Assembly: GCA_035610365.1 (NCBI GenBank)
Contig: CM069435.1
Coordinates: 13,443,123 to 13,507,122, forward strand
DNA from: Aquatica leii
Lineage: Eukaryota; Arthropoda; Insecta; Coleoptera; Lampyridae
Reading direction: 5' to 3'
Length of the DNA stretch: 64,000 bases
The notes under the pieces were generated by a model. That model worked only from the letters and a program-made list of their open reading frames with translations, was not told where the DNA came from and ran no database searches. Below, one piece after another: positions 55,882-64,000 of this stretch. How positions within the stretch are numbered: the first letter of the stretch is position 1; every line of letters starts with the position of its first letter. Position numbers and translations under genes: made by a program.

Positions 55882-56064
55882 AGACCTAGTCACTCAACAG
55901 CCTCATATTGTATATATTATTTGCAATGCTCTTGTTTTAGTCCACCCTATTTGTTTTGTATTCATATACCTGAGTTTGTTTTGCTTTGTTGTTTTGTACC
56001 TTTCCTTTTTTTTTTCTTTATTATGTACACGATCTTGTCGGTTATGCCATACGAAATATATATA
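53819..56064 (+). mobile_element. 5'-truncated LINE inserted in the I-like LINE
   Basis: Bounded by a 10-bp duplication (TAACACACTC). It contains the RT-to-end part of a non-LTR element, then a roughly 180-bp 3' region ending in ATACGAAATATATATA. The host LINE reads on across the two borders. The 5' end lies between endonuclease and RT, a typical truncation of target-primed insertion. Confidence 0.85.
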
Positions 56065-56290
56065 TAACACACTCATGCATAAAATAGGACTGCAAAGTAG
56101 CCTTTTATGCCGCGAATGCTTAGAGGATAACAAGACCTCGCAACATCTGCTGTGTAAATGCGAAGCGTGTCAAACGCAACGCAGAATTCTCGGCAAACCA
56201 AAACTAACCGATGATAAGTTGAAAAAAGCCTCCTGGAATAAGCTTTTGGAATTCATTGACGAAACAGAACTGCTTAGTGAGTAATAAATC
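56065..56290 (+). pseudogene. I-like LINE relic, C-terminal end (3' part)
   Basis: Continues the LINE interrupted at 53818. The frame reads HKIGLQSSLLCRECLEDN, then SQHLLCKCEACQTQRR, the zinc-knuckle end (LCR.C...ETS.HLLC.C) found after RNase H in I-type LINEs, and finally a WNKLLEFIDETELLSE segment with stop at 56282-56284. The first ten bases are the right-hand copy of the target duplication. Confidence 0.8.
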
Positions 56291-56483
56291 GGAGTTGCAC
56301 AAAAGGACCAAAAGAAAAACAACTATCCATTCTAATGCTATTTCAACAGATCACAAGCATCTTCTGTCAAATTTTGACATTTATGTATCCAATTCGACTT
56401 TCTTGTTTCATTTTTGTATAACCTTGATTAGTTCTTGTGGTTCTGTGTTTTTTGCGTTCTTTGTTATTCTTTTGTTCTCTTAT

Positions 56484-57370
56484 AATGGCTTTTACATTCA
56501 ATGAATATGCCGATATGTTGATGTACGATTTCTGTAATGGACATGGTAACACGCCCGCAATCGAGTATGGCATACGTTTTCCAATCCAAAGACAACCTAG
56601 TGTAAATACATTTCGAAAACAAAATCAACGACAAATTCTAGACGTTGTACACGAAGACCTTTCGCTTGGTACCCGACAGTTAGCTTCAACATTAAATATC
56701 CCCAGTAACAACGCCGTAAACTTGGTTCTACAAAAAAACAGCTTCATCCATATCACGTTTCTAAAGTTCAGCTTTTCTATATTATATTGCGATTCAATTT
56801 TTGTGACACAATCTTAAATTCAATTCAAGAAAATGGCGACTTTCTCCGGCGTATTCTTTGGAACGACGAATCTGTTTGCCAGAGATGGTCTATTTAATAC
56901 TCATAATCTTCACAATTGGGCAGATTAAAATATGGATGAATTGATATGGTCACTAAAAAAAAATTTTCATTAACATTTGGCTGAGTTTAATAAATCATAG
57001 GCTGGTTGGGACAATTTATCTACCAAATCTTCTTAATGCGAATGGATACCTTAATGTATTGGAACAAGATATTGACGAGATGCCGTTGAACAAACGCCAT
57101 AACATGGTTTAAATGTACGATGGAGTTCCTACTCACTTTGCTCGTAATGTAAGCTTGTGGTTGAATGAACACTTCCTGAATAGATGGATTGGTCACGGTG
57201 GTCCCGTCCTATGGCCTGCGAGATCTCCCGATACCAATTCTCTAGACTTTTTTGTTTGGAGTTTCATTAAAGAGACTCAAGACGCTGACCAAGTTACAAA
57301 AAGAATTAACACAGCGGTATTAGAAATTACACCAGAAAGCCTCGAACGAGTAATTCAAACGATATCTTGA
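56484..57370 (+). pseudogene. Tc1/mariner-superfamily transposase relic, DD41D spacing
   Basis: Starts MAFTFNEYADMLMYDFCNGH, then LSLGTRQLASTLNIPSNNAV (helix-turn-helix). The first catalytic Asp is in a WNDESV segment near 56857, in a shifted frame. The frame at 57113-57370 holds MYDGVPTHFARNV with the second Asp, RWIGHGGPVLWPARSPD, and the third Asp in NSLDFFVW, with 41 residues between. The spacing matches the group called DD41D (rosa). Stops and shifts between 56760 and 57110 inactivate it. The same-strand terminus at 57690-57788 could be its 3' end. Confidence 0.75.
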
Positions 57371-57689
57371 AGGTTGCAACTATGCGGAGAAACAGACAGA
57401 TTTCAATTCGTACAATTGTTAGAGTCATTGAGTTACTATCAGATAAAATTTTAAAAAAACCATGTTGGAAAATACATTCTAAATTAACATGATAAATTGT
57501 ATTATTCTGACAATAAAAAAATTGAAGAGCATAATGTGTAGAGTTTAAAACGTGCTACCAATGACGAGTAAAACGTTTTTGGAGAATGAAATAAAGAAAA
57601 TAACAACGGCAGTTAGTGCAAACGTATGCTAGTTTACAGTGTTGTCAAATGTATGTGTCTTTTAAGTGGTTCCTGAAGACTTACGAAGC

Positions 57690-57788
57690 CTAATACAAAA
57701 ATTTAACATTAGGGTTTTCGATTCAGAATTGAACAAAGAATGTAGCAGCGTCTAGCTTTTTTGTCGATTTATACACACCCTGTATAAA
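57690..57788 (+). mobile_element. 3' terminus of the DD41D-type element
   Basis: Ends GTCGATTTATACACACCCTG followed by TA. The reverse complement, CAGGGTGTGTATAAATCGAC, differs by one base from the terminus at 51868. It lies about 320 bp past the transposase in the right orientation. No 5' terminus was found before 56484, where I-like LINE sequence abuts. Confidence 0.65.
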
Positions 57789-57789
57789 T

Positions 57790-58185
57790 ATTTATAAACC
57801 AAAATTCACAATATCAATTTATAAGCTGACTTAAGAAGTAGATAGTTCTTTGTTGACGTGATGATTGCCGTTCAAGAGTACCTTCGTTTGTGTGATTTTC
57901 TAGCTTTTTGTGATAACTAATACTTTTTTAGTTGTGACATCTCTGACATATGGTACTTTCAAGTAACTGCTCCACATAAAATTAGATTTTCCAAAAGAAA
58001 AAAATTTTTTTCAAAGGCGTTTTTAAGTTATTTAGTTTTTAAATACTTGTTTTTTTAATATAAAAAAGTTAACAAATTAAAAAAAAAATTTTTTTTTAAA
58101 TAAAAAATAAAAATTAGGTGAAAGTGACTAATAACTTAATTTCAAATTAATAAAAAAAAATAAACACAATTTTTTTCTTAATTTT
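57790..58185. other. AT-rich spacer with A/T homopolymer runs
   Basis: Long A and T tracts near 58000-58190. It separates the DD41D terminus from the Tc1 relic. No other feature is seen. Confidence 0.5.
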
Positions 58186-58189
58186 CCTT

Positions 58190-58987
58190 TCAGCAATAAC
58201 GAGTATGTCCTCCGTGGGCTTCATTGACAACTTGACAACGTATTTGCATGCTGGTTATGAAACCATTAAAGTTTTCTTGCGGAATCTGTTGCCAGAGTTG
58301 TGGAAGCATATTTCTCAATTATTCCATTGTTTGTGGTTGGGGACTATGATGATAAAAAGCTCTTTGCAACTGATCCCAAGCATGCACTATCGGATTTCAA
58401 TCAGGCGAATCAGGTAAATGAGGAATTCCATTTGTTTTAATTGCATCCATAACTGCCAAGGGTCGGTGTGAACAAGCGTTATCTTCCAAAAAAAAAGAAA
58501 ACGAAGACCCACAGCAGCATGAAACTTGGCACAATGTTGTTGACCACTTGATTCAAAAATACTTCTGAATTCATGTTTCCCGAAATAACCATCAAGTCGG
58601 TACGTCTATCATAACAAATGCCTCCCCATACACAAACAGTGCCTCCTTTGAAAGAGTGATCGCCAGTGTTTTGGCACCAAAAGTTGTGTTCAGACACGCG
58701 TTCGACGACTCTCCGAAAAATGACAATATTTCGATTTATCAGTGAACAGTACCACCTTCCACTCTTCTGTCCAATTGACACGCTCGCCTGTCCATTCTAA
58801 TTATTGATAAGCGCCCAATTCTAGGTCTTTTTTCAACAGATCCAATTTCTTGGAAACGGTTAAACATTCTAGAAATGAGACTTTAGCTAACTTGAAAAAA
58901 AATTGCTACGCCACTTTGTCGTTGACCACCTTGTAGCAAACCGATTACTCTTTTTTCTTCGTCAGATGTTAATTTACTTCTAGGCAT
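58190..58987 (-). pseudogene. Tc1-like transposase relic, DD34E type with lost Glu
   Basis: The minus strand starts MPRSKLTSDEEKRVIGLLQG and covers the full domain order. Two helix-turn-helix regions come first (SLISRMFNRFQEIGSV), then VLFTDKSKYC with the first Asp, FKGGTVCVWGGICYDRRTDL, EDNACSHRPL with the second Asp and PDSPD*NPIVHAWD. In that last motif the third acidic residue (NPIEH in the family) is Val. Several frameshifts and a stop are present. Start and natural stop give about 266 codons, a little shorter than a typical Tc1 transposase. Terminal repeats were not identified. Confidence 0.8.
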
Positions 58988-59149
58988 TGGGAATTAGCAA
59001 CGAACAAAATTTTGATACCAAATTTGCACAACAAGTCAACAAATCGACAAGTAAACTGAACAAACAATTGATTCGTTAGTACGAGTTTAAAAGAGAAGAA
59101 TCACAGCCCTCTACTTGAAATATAATGCTACATTTATCTGTACGGCATA

Positions 59150-59700
59150 GGTATGATAACTAGCAACTTTATATATCCTTAACTTATGTGAAGCAGTTTA
59201 TTTGTGAAGTGTTTAATGGAAAACATACCAAGGGGCATTGCTGATCACACGTAACATTTTATATTGATTTCTTTGTATTATTGCCATATTTGAGTTAATG
59301 GTACAACCCCAGAGTTCAATACCATAAACCTATATTGGTTTGAGGATTGTTTTGTACAATGCAGATCATGCAGATCTATTTGTTTAGGTTTTTTTAACTA
59401 CGTTTTGTTTCTATGTTAGTTCGTGTTGGTACTTGTATATTATTCGGATAAACAGGGGACACGGGTCTTTTCGCAGATTAAAAATGACTTTTTATCTTCA
59501 ATTATCTTGACTTTCCATTTGTGTGTCAACGTTTATAACAATGTCACTATGAAAGATGTTCATAGTAATATTATCTTCCATGGGTACTATATCTGAAATG
59601 TACAGTACATATAGTAAAGGTTCCAGGACACTACACTACGGCACGCCGGAATTGATTTGTTTCATATCTGACACATCTTGTTCTAAACTTCTTTTTATTT
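59150..59700 (-). pseudogene. Jockey-type LINE relic, end of RT and C-terminus
   Basis: Minus-strand reading: INSGVP*CSVLEPLLYVLYI (family SGVPQGSVLGPLLYLLYTSD, about 59660), then an NIFHSDIVI segment where FADDT is expected (catalytic Asp pair damaged), then NNPQTNIGLWY-like (family KPIWTYGIQLWG, about 59350) and PLVCFPLN (about 59235). There are many stops. It is the 3' half of the element whose endonuclease lies at 61180-61730; the opposite-strand LINE-A fragment sits in between. Confidence 0.65.
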
Positions 59701-59715
59701 TGCATTACTCATTAT

Positions 59716-60520
59716 AATAATGGGGAACACATAAAGGAAAGAGTGAGGAAAAGAAACAGGTTAATATGACAAGTGTGGAGTGTAGGGAAAAGGTTGTTTG
59801 GGGTTGACATAGAAAAAAGAAGGCTGATGTTTGCGAAGCTAATAAACGGTGTGGTGATACATGAAACGGAAATATGGGAGTGGAAAGAATATAAAAAAGT
59901 AGAAGAATAATACTGGAAATGGGTATTAGGGCTAGATAGAGAAAAATACAAGAGTAGATACAGTAAATACGATGAAGAACTGAAGCAAAGAACCGAATGC
60001 AAAATACTACAGGAATGTTAGAAAGAGATAAAAGGAAGAAGATTAGAGTACGAGCAGGGTGAAACGTAGAGAGTTTAAGAGAAGAGGGTAAGAAAAAAAT
60101 AATAAAGAGACAGAAAAGCAGAAAAGATGGACAAAGATAAAAGAGGCCAGATGTAATGTGAATTATAAGAATATCAGAGAGAAGGGGTTCTAGAATATGT
60201 AAAGGAGAAAGGGAACAAAAGCAAGAAGAAAAAACTTTAGCAAGTTCAGTTCAGATGTGGGAACGAAGAGTTAGGAAATAAATACTGGAGAAAAGAGGAA
60301 GAAAATATGTGCAGACTATGTGGAGAAAAGACAAAGGACCTTAAACACATGAGGAATGAATGCAGGGAGTTAAGAGAAGAGATTAAGAAAGAAATATTAG
60401 AAAAAAAACAGAAAAGGAGCGGAGTGGATGGAACAAATATGAAGAAGGAAGAAACAGAACCGGAAAAACGAAAAAAAAGAAGTGTAAATGAATGTAAATG
60501 TAATTATAAATAGGGGAAAC
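59716..60520 (+). pseudogene. LINE-A copy 3, 3' fragment
   Basis: Plus-strand fragment starting GEHIKERVRKRNRLI, then IWEWKEYKKVE, YWKWVLGLDRE and an RTECKILQEC segment. The last frame (60307-60513) holds the CRLCGEKTKDLKHMRNEC knuckle. It ends with TGTAAATGAATGTAAATG-type units. The N-terminal RT and endonuclease are absent. A deletion of about 20 codons near 59945 is seen relative to the 43.3-46.6 kb copy. It lies inside the jockey relic in opposite orientation. Confidence 0.8.
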
Positions 60521-60599
60521 ACGGATAACTTTGCAACACATCTGTGAGCAAATAAAGTCATAGCCAATAGAATATTTTCTAAATTTAAAAAGAATTCCA

Positions 60600-61730
60600 A
60601 CAAAACTGTAATGCCGCTTCTTGTTTTTGAATTTAGCTTTGAGGATTAGGCTATTTTAAAAATTGCTTTTATTGTTTCTGTGTAAACAAATTTTGGGCTT
60701 TGTTGTGATATAGTCTGCTAAAAGAAATTCAATCATTTATCCTTCCAAAAATTTTCGTTGTTGCGTTACTACGAGATAGTTTGGGTCTTAAGTGCCGTTT
60801 TTCCGCGAAGTCAACACAAGGAAACTGTTTTTACCTTTCCAGCGCTGAGTTGTTTTGCATTATTATCTTTATTACTGACGCTAATTTTGTGTAGATGTGT
60901 GCTTTACCGGTTTAAGCTAATAATATAGTCGTGAAAATATTGTAGCTCTGTAATTTTATAGTTCAGCTGATTGTTCAGACGATTAAGACTATTTCTGTCT
61001 GTAGGTGCTTGAATTCGGTGCCCTTTTGCTCTATCTCAGTTTTTTGACTTACACTGAGACGTTCTTGTTAAACACCAAGGATGAAGTAGAGTATTTAATG
61101 CTTCATCAATTTCTTCAAAGTTTTTTAAGCTGATATTTTAATTTATGTTTTTTGGATATTATTTTGATATACTTTCCAGTCAATTCTTCTATTATGTAAT
61201 TTTAAAATTTGTTTTTATAAATTACAGAGGAACTGGTAGTTGCTATTATTGAAGAGTAATTTAAGAAACGGTCATAGTTAGAACCAATACCTTATGGTGA
61301 TAAGATGCCAATCGTTGTGGAAAAAATTAGTAGAATTTTGTTGAAATCGTTAGGCCAGCAGGTAGTAGTACCTGTGGAGAGAAATTAATAAATATGGTCA
61401 TGGAGAAGCTTTTCCAGCTCCTCTTTCTTGTAGTTCTATGCGGGATGTTCAGAAGGAGTTTTTACTGTTTAAATCTTCTACTATGAATATTGTGCCTAGT
61501 GTCTGTCAGAAGTCTCAAAAATGTACTTGTTTGGTGTCGTGGCCAAGTGGGCAGTAAACGGATGTTACTGTTAATTCATACAGGGGTATTTAACTCTTAT
61601 TGCTGTGGCTTGTAGGTGGACTGTGTTACATTTGGATACCTCAACATGGCTGATGAATTTTTTAACTATTATGGCTGTACCATTATGAGCATTATAATCA
61701 GTATGAATTAGTAGTTATATGTATTTTGAA
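60600..61730 (-). pseudogene. Jockey-type LINE relic, endonuclease and RT linker
   Basis: At 61700-61540 the minus strand reads HNGTAIIVKKFISHVEVSKC, then LQATAIRVKYP and HPFTAHLATTPNK (family GGTAI..K..I.H...LQATAI.V...SAVYCPP). At 61390-61270 TTCWPNDFNKI and GIGSNYDRFL match YWPTDL.KIPDLIDFF..KGI. At 61180-60760 linker sequence such as DWKVYQNNIQKT and LNRLNNQLNYKI is recognisable. Everything is broken by stops. The catalytic residues cannot be followed reliably. Confidence 0.6.
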
Positions 61731-61737
61731 GTAAAAC

Positions 61738-62025
61738 TTATCTGTGAAGTGAGTTTTTCCTATTAGCGGTATATCTATAGAGTTGTGATGAAGGAATATT
61801 TTTACAAATTTGGTGAATTTTGTTGACTATCGTTGAGAGCATCACTGTAAATGCTCGCTCCTCTTTAGATTGATAGTTAGGACAGATAATTTTGTTTTCT
61901 TGCAAAAATTTTACTATTATTCTGTATGTGTTCGAACTACCACTATCAGTTTTTATTGTGTTATCACTCAACGTTTCTGTACAGTAATGCTCAACTTCTG
62001 CAATTCTCCTTAATTTTATAACCAT
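61738..62025 (-). pseudogene. Jockey-type LINE ORF1 (Gag-like) fragment
   Basis: The 95-residue open frame contains SNTYRIIVKFLQENKIICPN, then YQSKEERAFTVMLSTIVNKI. This matches the region before the zinc knuckles in jockey ORF1 proteins (YRVIVKFLREN...HTYQLKDERAYRVVIKNLH). It lies immediately upstream (minus sense) of the endonuclease remnant, in the expected order. The N-terminus and the zinc knuckles are missing. Confidence 0.65.
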
Positions 62026-62189
62026 TTTTGTATAGCTAATTACTTCATAAACAAATATCGCAAGCGGTTTAGGATTAAAAAAAAATTCAAAATTTGAACT
62101 CAGAAATATAATTCCGTAATTTGTGATAATGCTAGAAATCTCGTGTCACAAACTGTACCCAGTCACTAGTTAAGAATATTTGAGATAAC

Positions 62190-62650
62190 CGAATTAAGAG
62201 TATCTTGTGGCGTCGAATTTTAAGCTTCTAAAATTCGTTATTGGAGAACATCTACTACAGTGTTTGGAGGTGGTTGTAAATTATGGATCATGCGTTCTTT
62301 TGTATTTCACACGAGTTAGCATTTTCTAAAAACTCTATAGTGACCCCAGCTATCTGTAGTCGCGCATTATCTTGTTGAATTAGATTTCCCAGTTGCTGAA
62401 GATATGGAACTAACACTGGTTCCAGTACGTTAATAATTTAACTAATTGCGTTTAGCGTTTCTCGAATAATTACTAGAAGAGTGTTACTTCTATGGCAAAT
62501 AACCCCCTATATCATCGCGCCTTGAGTAAGAGAGGCATTTCTTTAAGCCATTCTACGACCGTTTTGGAGTCGTCACTACAAACTACTCGCTTTCTTTGTT
62601 CTTCATTGCAACCTTTTATCACACCACTCGAAACGTGCAGTTTTATGACG
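62190..62650 (-). pseudogene. Tc1-like (Bari-type) transposase relic, catalytic part
   Basis: Broken minus-strand frames give GVICHRSNTLLVIIRETLNA (about 62510-62450), then INVLEPVLVPYLQQLGN (about 62430) and IQQDNARLQIAGVTIEFLEN (about 62385-62325), corresponding to FQQDNARPHTA with the second catalytic Asp. The remaining C-terminus is not convincing. No termini were found. Confidence 0.5.
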
Positions 62651-62799
62651 TGGTAAACAAAAGGTATTTTCGGTACGACCTAAGCTCAAAATGATATTTT
62701 TCGATAAACAGATCGTACTAAGATTTGTTGGTTAATTAAGCTTCTCCACTTATCATCAATTTTCTTGGTCGACGAGAAACGGTCCCGAAAAGCCGCAAA

Positions 62800-63860
62800 G
62801 TTCGTTCGTTACATAGCTTTGGTTGGTTCAGATTTCGAAGCATGATAACTACCAGTGGCAAGCCAGACAGGTGCAATGAGTTTAAAAATTCATTTGGATA
62901 GTTAATTACTTTGTCTTTGTTTGTTATACCGTCGATGGATTTGAAGCAATGCAGTAGATCAACGTTTTGTTTTGAATTGTGAAGTTTAAATGATCCACAT
63001 CTTTGTTGTCTGCCGCAGGAATTGCTCGTTAATTCAAGAAATTGTGGTTAGCAATGATGTTCGGGGACACTTGGTTGACGAGCTCGTCTTTTGTTGAGAC
63101 AAAATTACAAAAAATCAGGATCACGGCCATTACCAATACTCAGCAATTGTTTGGAAAAATCTTTGGAAGATGGATCGTTTGGCAATACAACTCGCATGTT
63201 TATCGTCAACTAAAGTTTCTTTACATAATGTCACAGAGTCGATGATTTAAAGCAAGCGTTTATTCCATGGGCAGCGGTCTATTTTGGAATGACGGAAATT
63301 GTTAGACAGTAGAAACAATGCGCCTCCAAAACATCTTGAGCCATTGTGCAGATCTTTCATAGTTCGATTGAGTGCTTCCAATTTGTGCGCTATATCACAG
63401 ATGATGATTTTACTTGCTCAGTATTTTGCAATTTTGTCCGGCATCCTTCTAGCAACATGGCTGATATCCCAGAAGAAGCAACTGCTACAACAATTTTTGC
63501 TTCTCGCACGAACAGTGGCAAAAATCAATGACATGAAAAATGCTTTCCTAAATGATAATTAAAAAAGTTGTCTTCTCCAAATATTTTGTATTTAACACAG
63601 CTACAATTGTTTCGACTAATTAATACTTTAAAGTCAGTTGTTAAAAGATTTTAGTGTTCACCACTGTAATTATTGGAAACTTAAAGATTACTTTAAAGTT
63701 TTAATTAATTAATTAATTCGAAACAATTATAGTTTTGTTAAATACAAAATATTTGGAGAAGACAAGTCGTTCCATTAATATTTTCCTAGTTCCACCGGAG
63801 AAATCGACAAAAATAAGCCAACGTTTCTATTATCAATTAAATAACAAGGCTCAAGTTACA
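62800..63860 (-). mobile_element. Helitron helicase relic (third copy), split by a MITE
   Basis: Nucleotide similarity to the Helitron at 7735-8560 is clear in the same order: GGTTGGTTCAGATTTCGAAG near 62820, the TCGATTT..GGAATGAC segment near 63275, the ACAGATGATGATTTT segment near 63396 and CCAGAAGAAGCAACTGCTAC near 63470 (the helicase IAATLL region on the minus strand). Similarity resumes after the MITE at 63782 with TTTCCTAGTTCCACCGGAG. It is more decayed than the other two copies, and there is no CTAG terminus in this window. Confidence 0.75.
63551..63781. mobile_element. Palindromic MITE in the Helitron (about 231 bp)
   Basis: GTTGTCTTCTCCAAATATTT at about 63566 is matched by its reverse complement in the segment ending at about 63765, and the arms continue inward with mismatches to an AATTAATTAATT centre. 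TTTCCTA (63544-63550 and 63782-63788) flanks the insertion. The helicase reading is continuous without it. There is no coding capacity. Confidence 0.75.
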
Positions 63861-64000
63861 TAAATGTGCTCACGCTTTATTTAGTGAAATTTAGTAAATT
63901 TTGAAAGCTTTTTTAAGTGAAGATTAGTATTCATATTGAAAAATATGAGTTCGATTTGTTGTATAATTTGTGTGAAATTGGTGGCACGATCTGACCGAGG

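Overview
The window looks like a transposon-dense, heterochromatin-like stretch of an insect (at least arthropod) genome. The DNA is AT-rich. I could not support a host protein gene, tRNA, rRNA or CRISPR array. Nearly every recognisable coding trace is a transposable-element protein, and almost all carry stops, frameshifts or truncations. The mix (BEL/Pao, Ty3/gypsy, Ty1/copia, jockey-like, I-like and RTE-like LINEs, Helitrons, hAT, pogo/Tigger, several Tc1/mariner lineages, foldback MITEs) fits an insect. I cannot name the order from the sequence.

Layout. 1-8.9 kb: a BEL/Pao retrotransposon carrying a Helitron in its integrase. About 4.4 kb of this composite is tandemly duplicated, with breakpoints in the Helitron helicase and the Pao gag. 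10.3-13.9 kb: a LINE relic ('LINE-A', minus strand) split by a 1,076-bp solo LTR with a TAAT target duplication, then the tail of an RTE-type LINE. 14.5-18.0 kb: a GC-richer, 5'-truncated Ty3/gypsy element with a nearly open integrase, an additional zinc-knuckle ORF in the env position, a polypurine tract and a 671-bp 3' LTR. 18.0-26.7 kb: a decayed gypsy element (possible LTR and primer-binding site, gag, protease, RT) broken by about 2.9 kb of T-rich, internally repetitive DNA.

27.8-33.9 kb: two different pogo-type transposase relics, one a 684-codon frame with two stops. Between them lies a complete but internally deleted mariner with 33-bp terminal repeats. A Tc1 relic follows. 34.6-36.3 kb: a non-coding foldback-like element whose two arms are built of tandem repeats. 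36.3-43.2 kb: AT-rich DNA, a MADF-domain remnant, a copia RT remnant, a detached pogo tail and two hAT remnants. 43.3-46.6 kb: the longest LINE-A copy, with endonuclease, RT and zinc knuckle. 46.6-47.9 kb: a CsRn1-like gypsy remnant. 48.6-50.7 kb: a hAT remnant with a 280-bp palindromic MITE beside it.

52.1-56.3 kb: an I-like LINE interrupted by a younger 5'-truncated LINE with a 10-bp target duplication. 56.5-59.0 kb: a DD41D mariner-superfamily remnant and a Tc1 remnant. 59.1-62.0 kb: a jockey LINE interrupted by an opposite-strand LINE-A fragment. 62.2-63.9 kb: a Tc1 (Bari-like) remnant and a third Helitron helicase remnant split by a palindromic MITE.

The genes do not form a pathway. The nesting gives a relative chronology: Pao, then Helitron, then tandem duplication; LINE-A, then solo LTR; I-like LINE, then the truncated LINE; Helitron, then MITE. 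The most unusual items are the zinc-knuckle ORF behind an apparent splice acceptor in the gypsy element and the satellite-armed foldback element.
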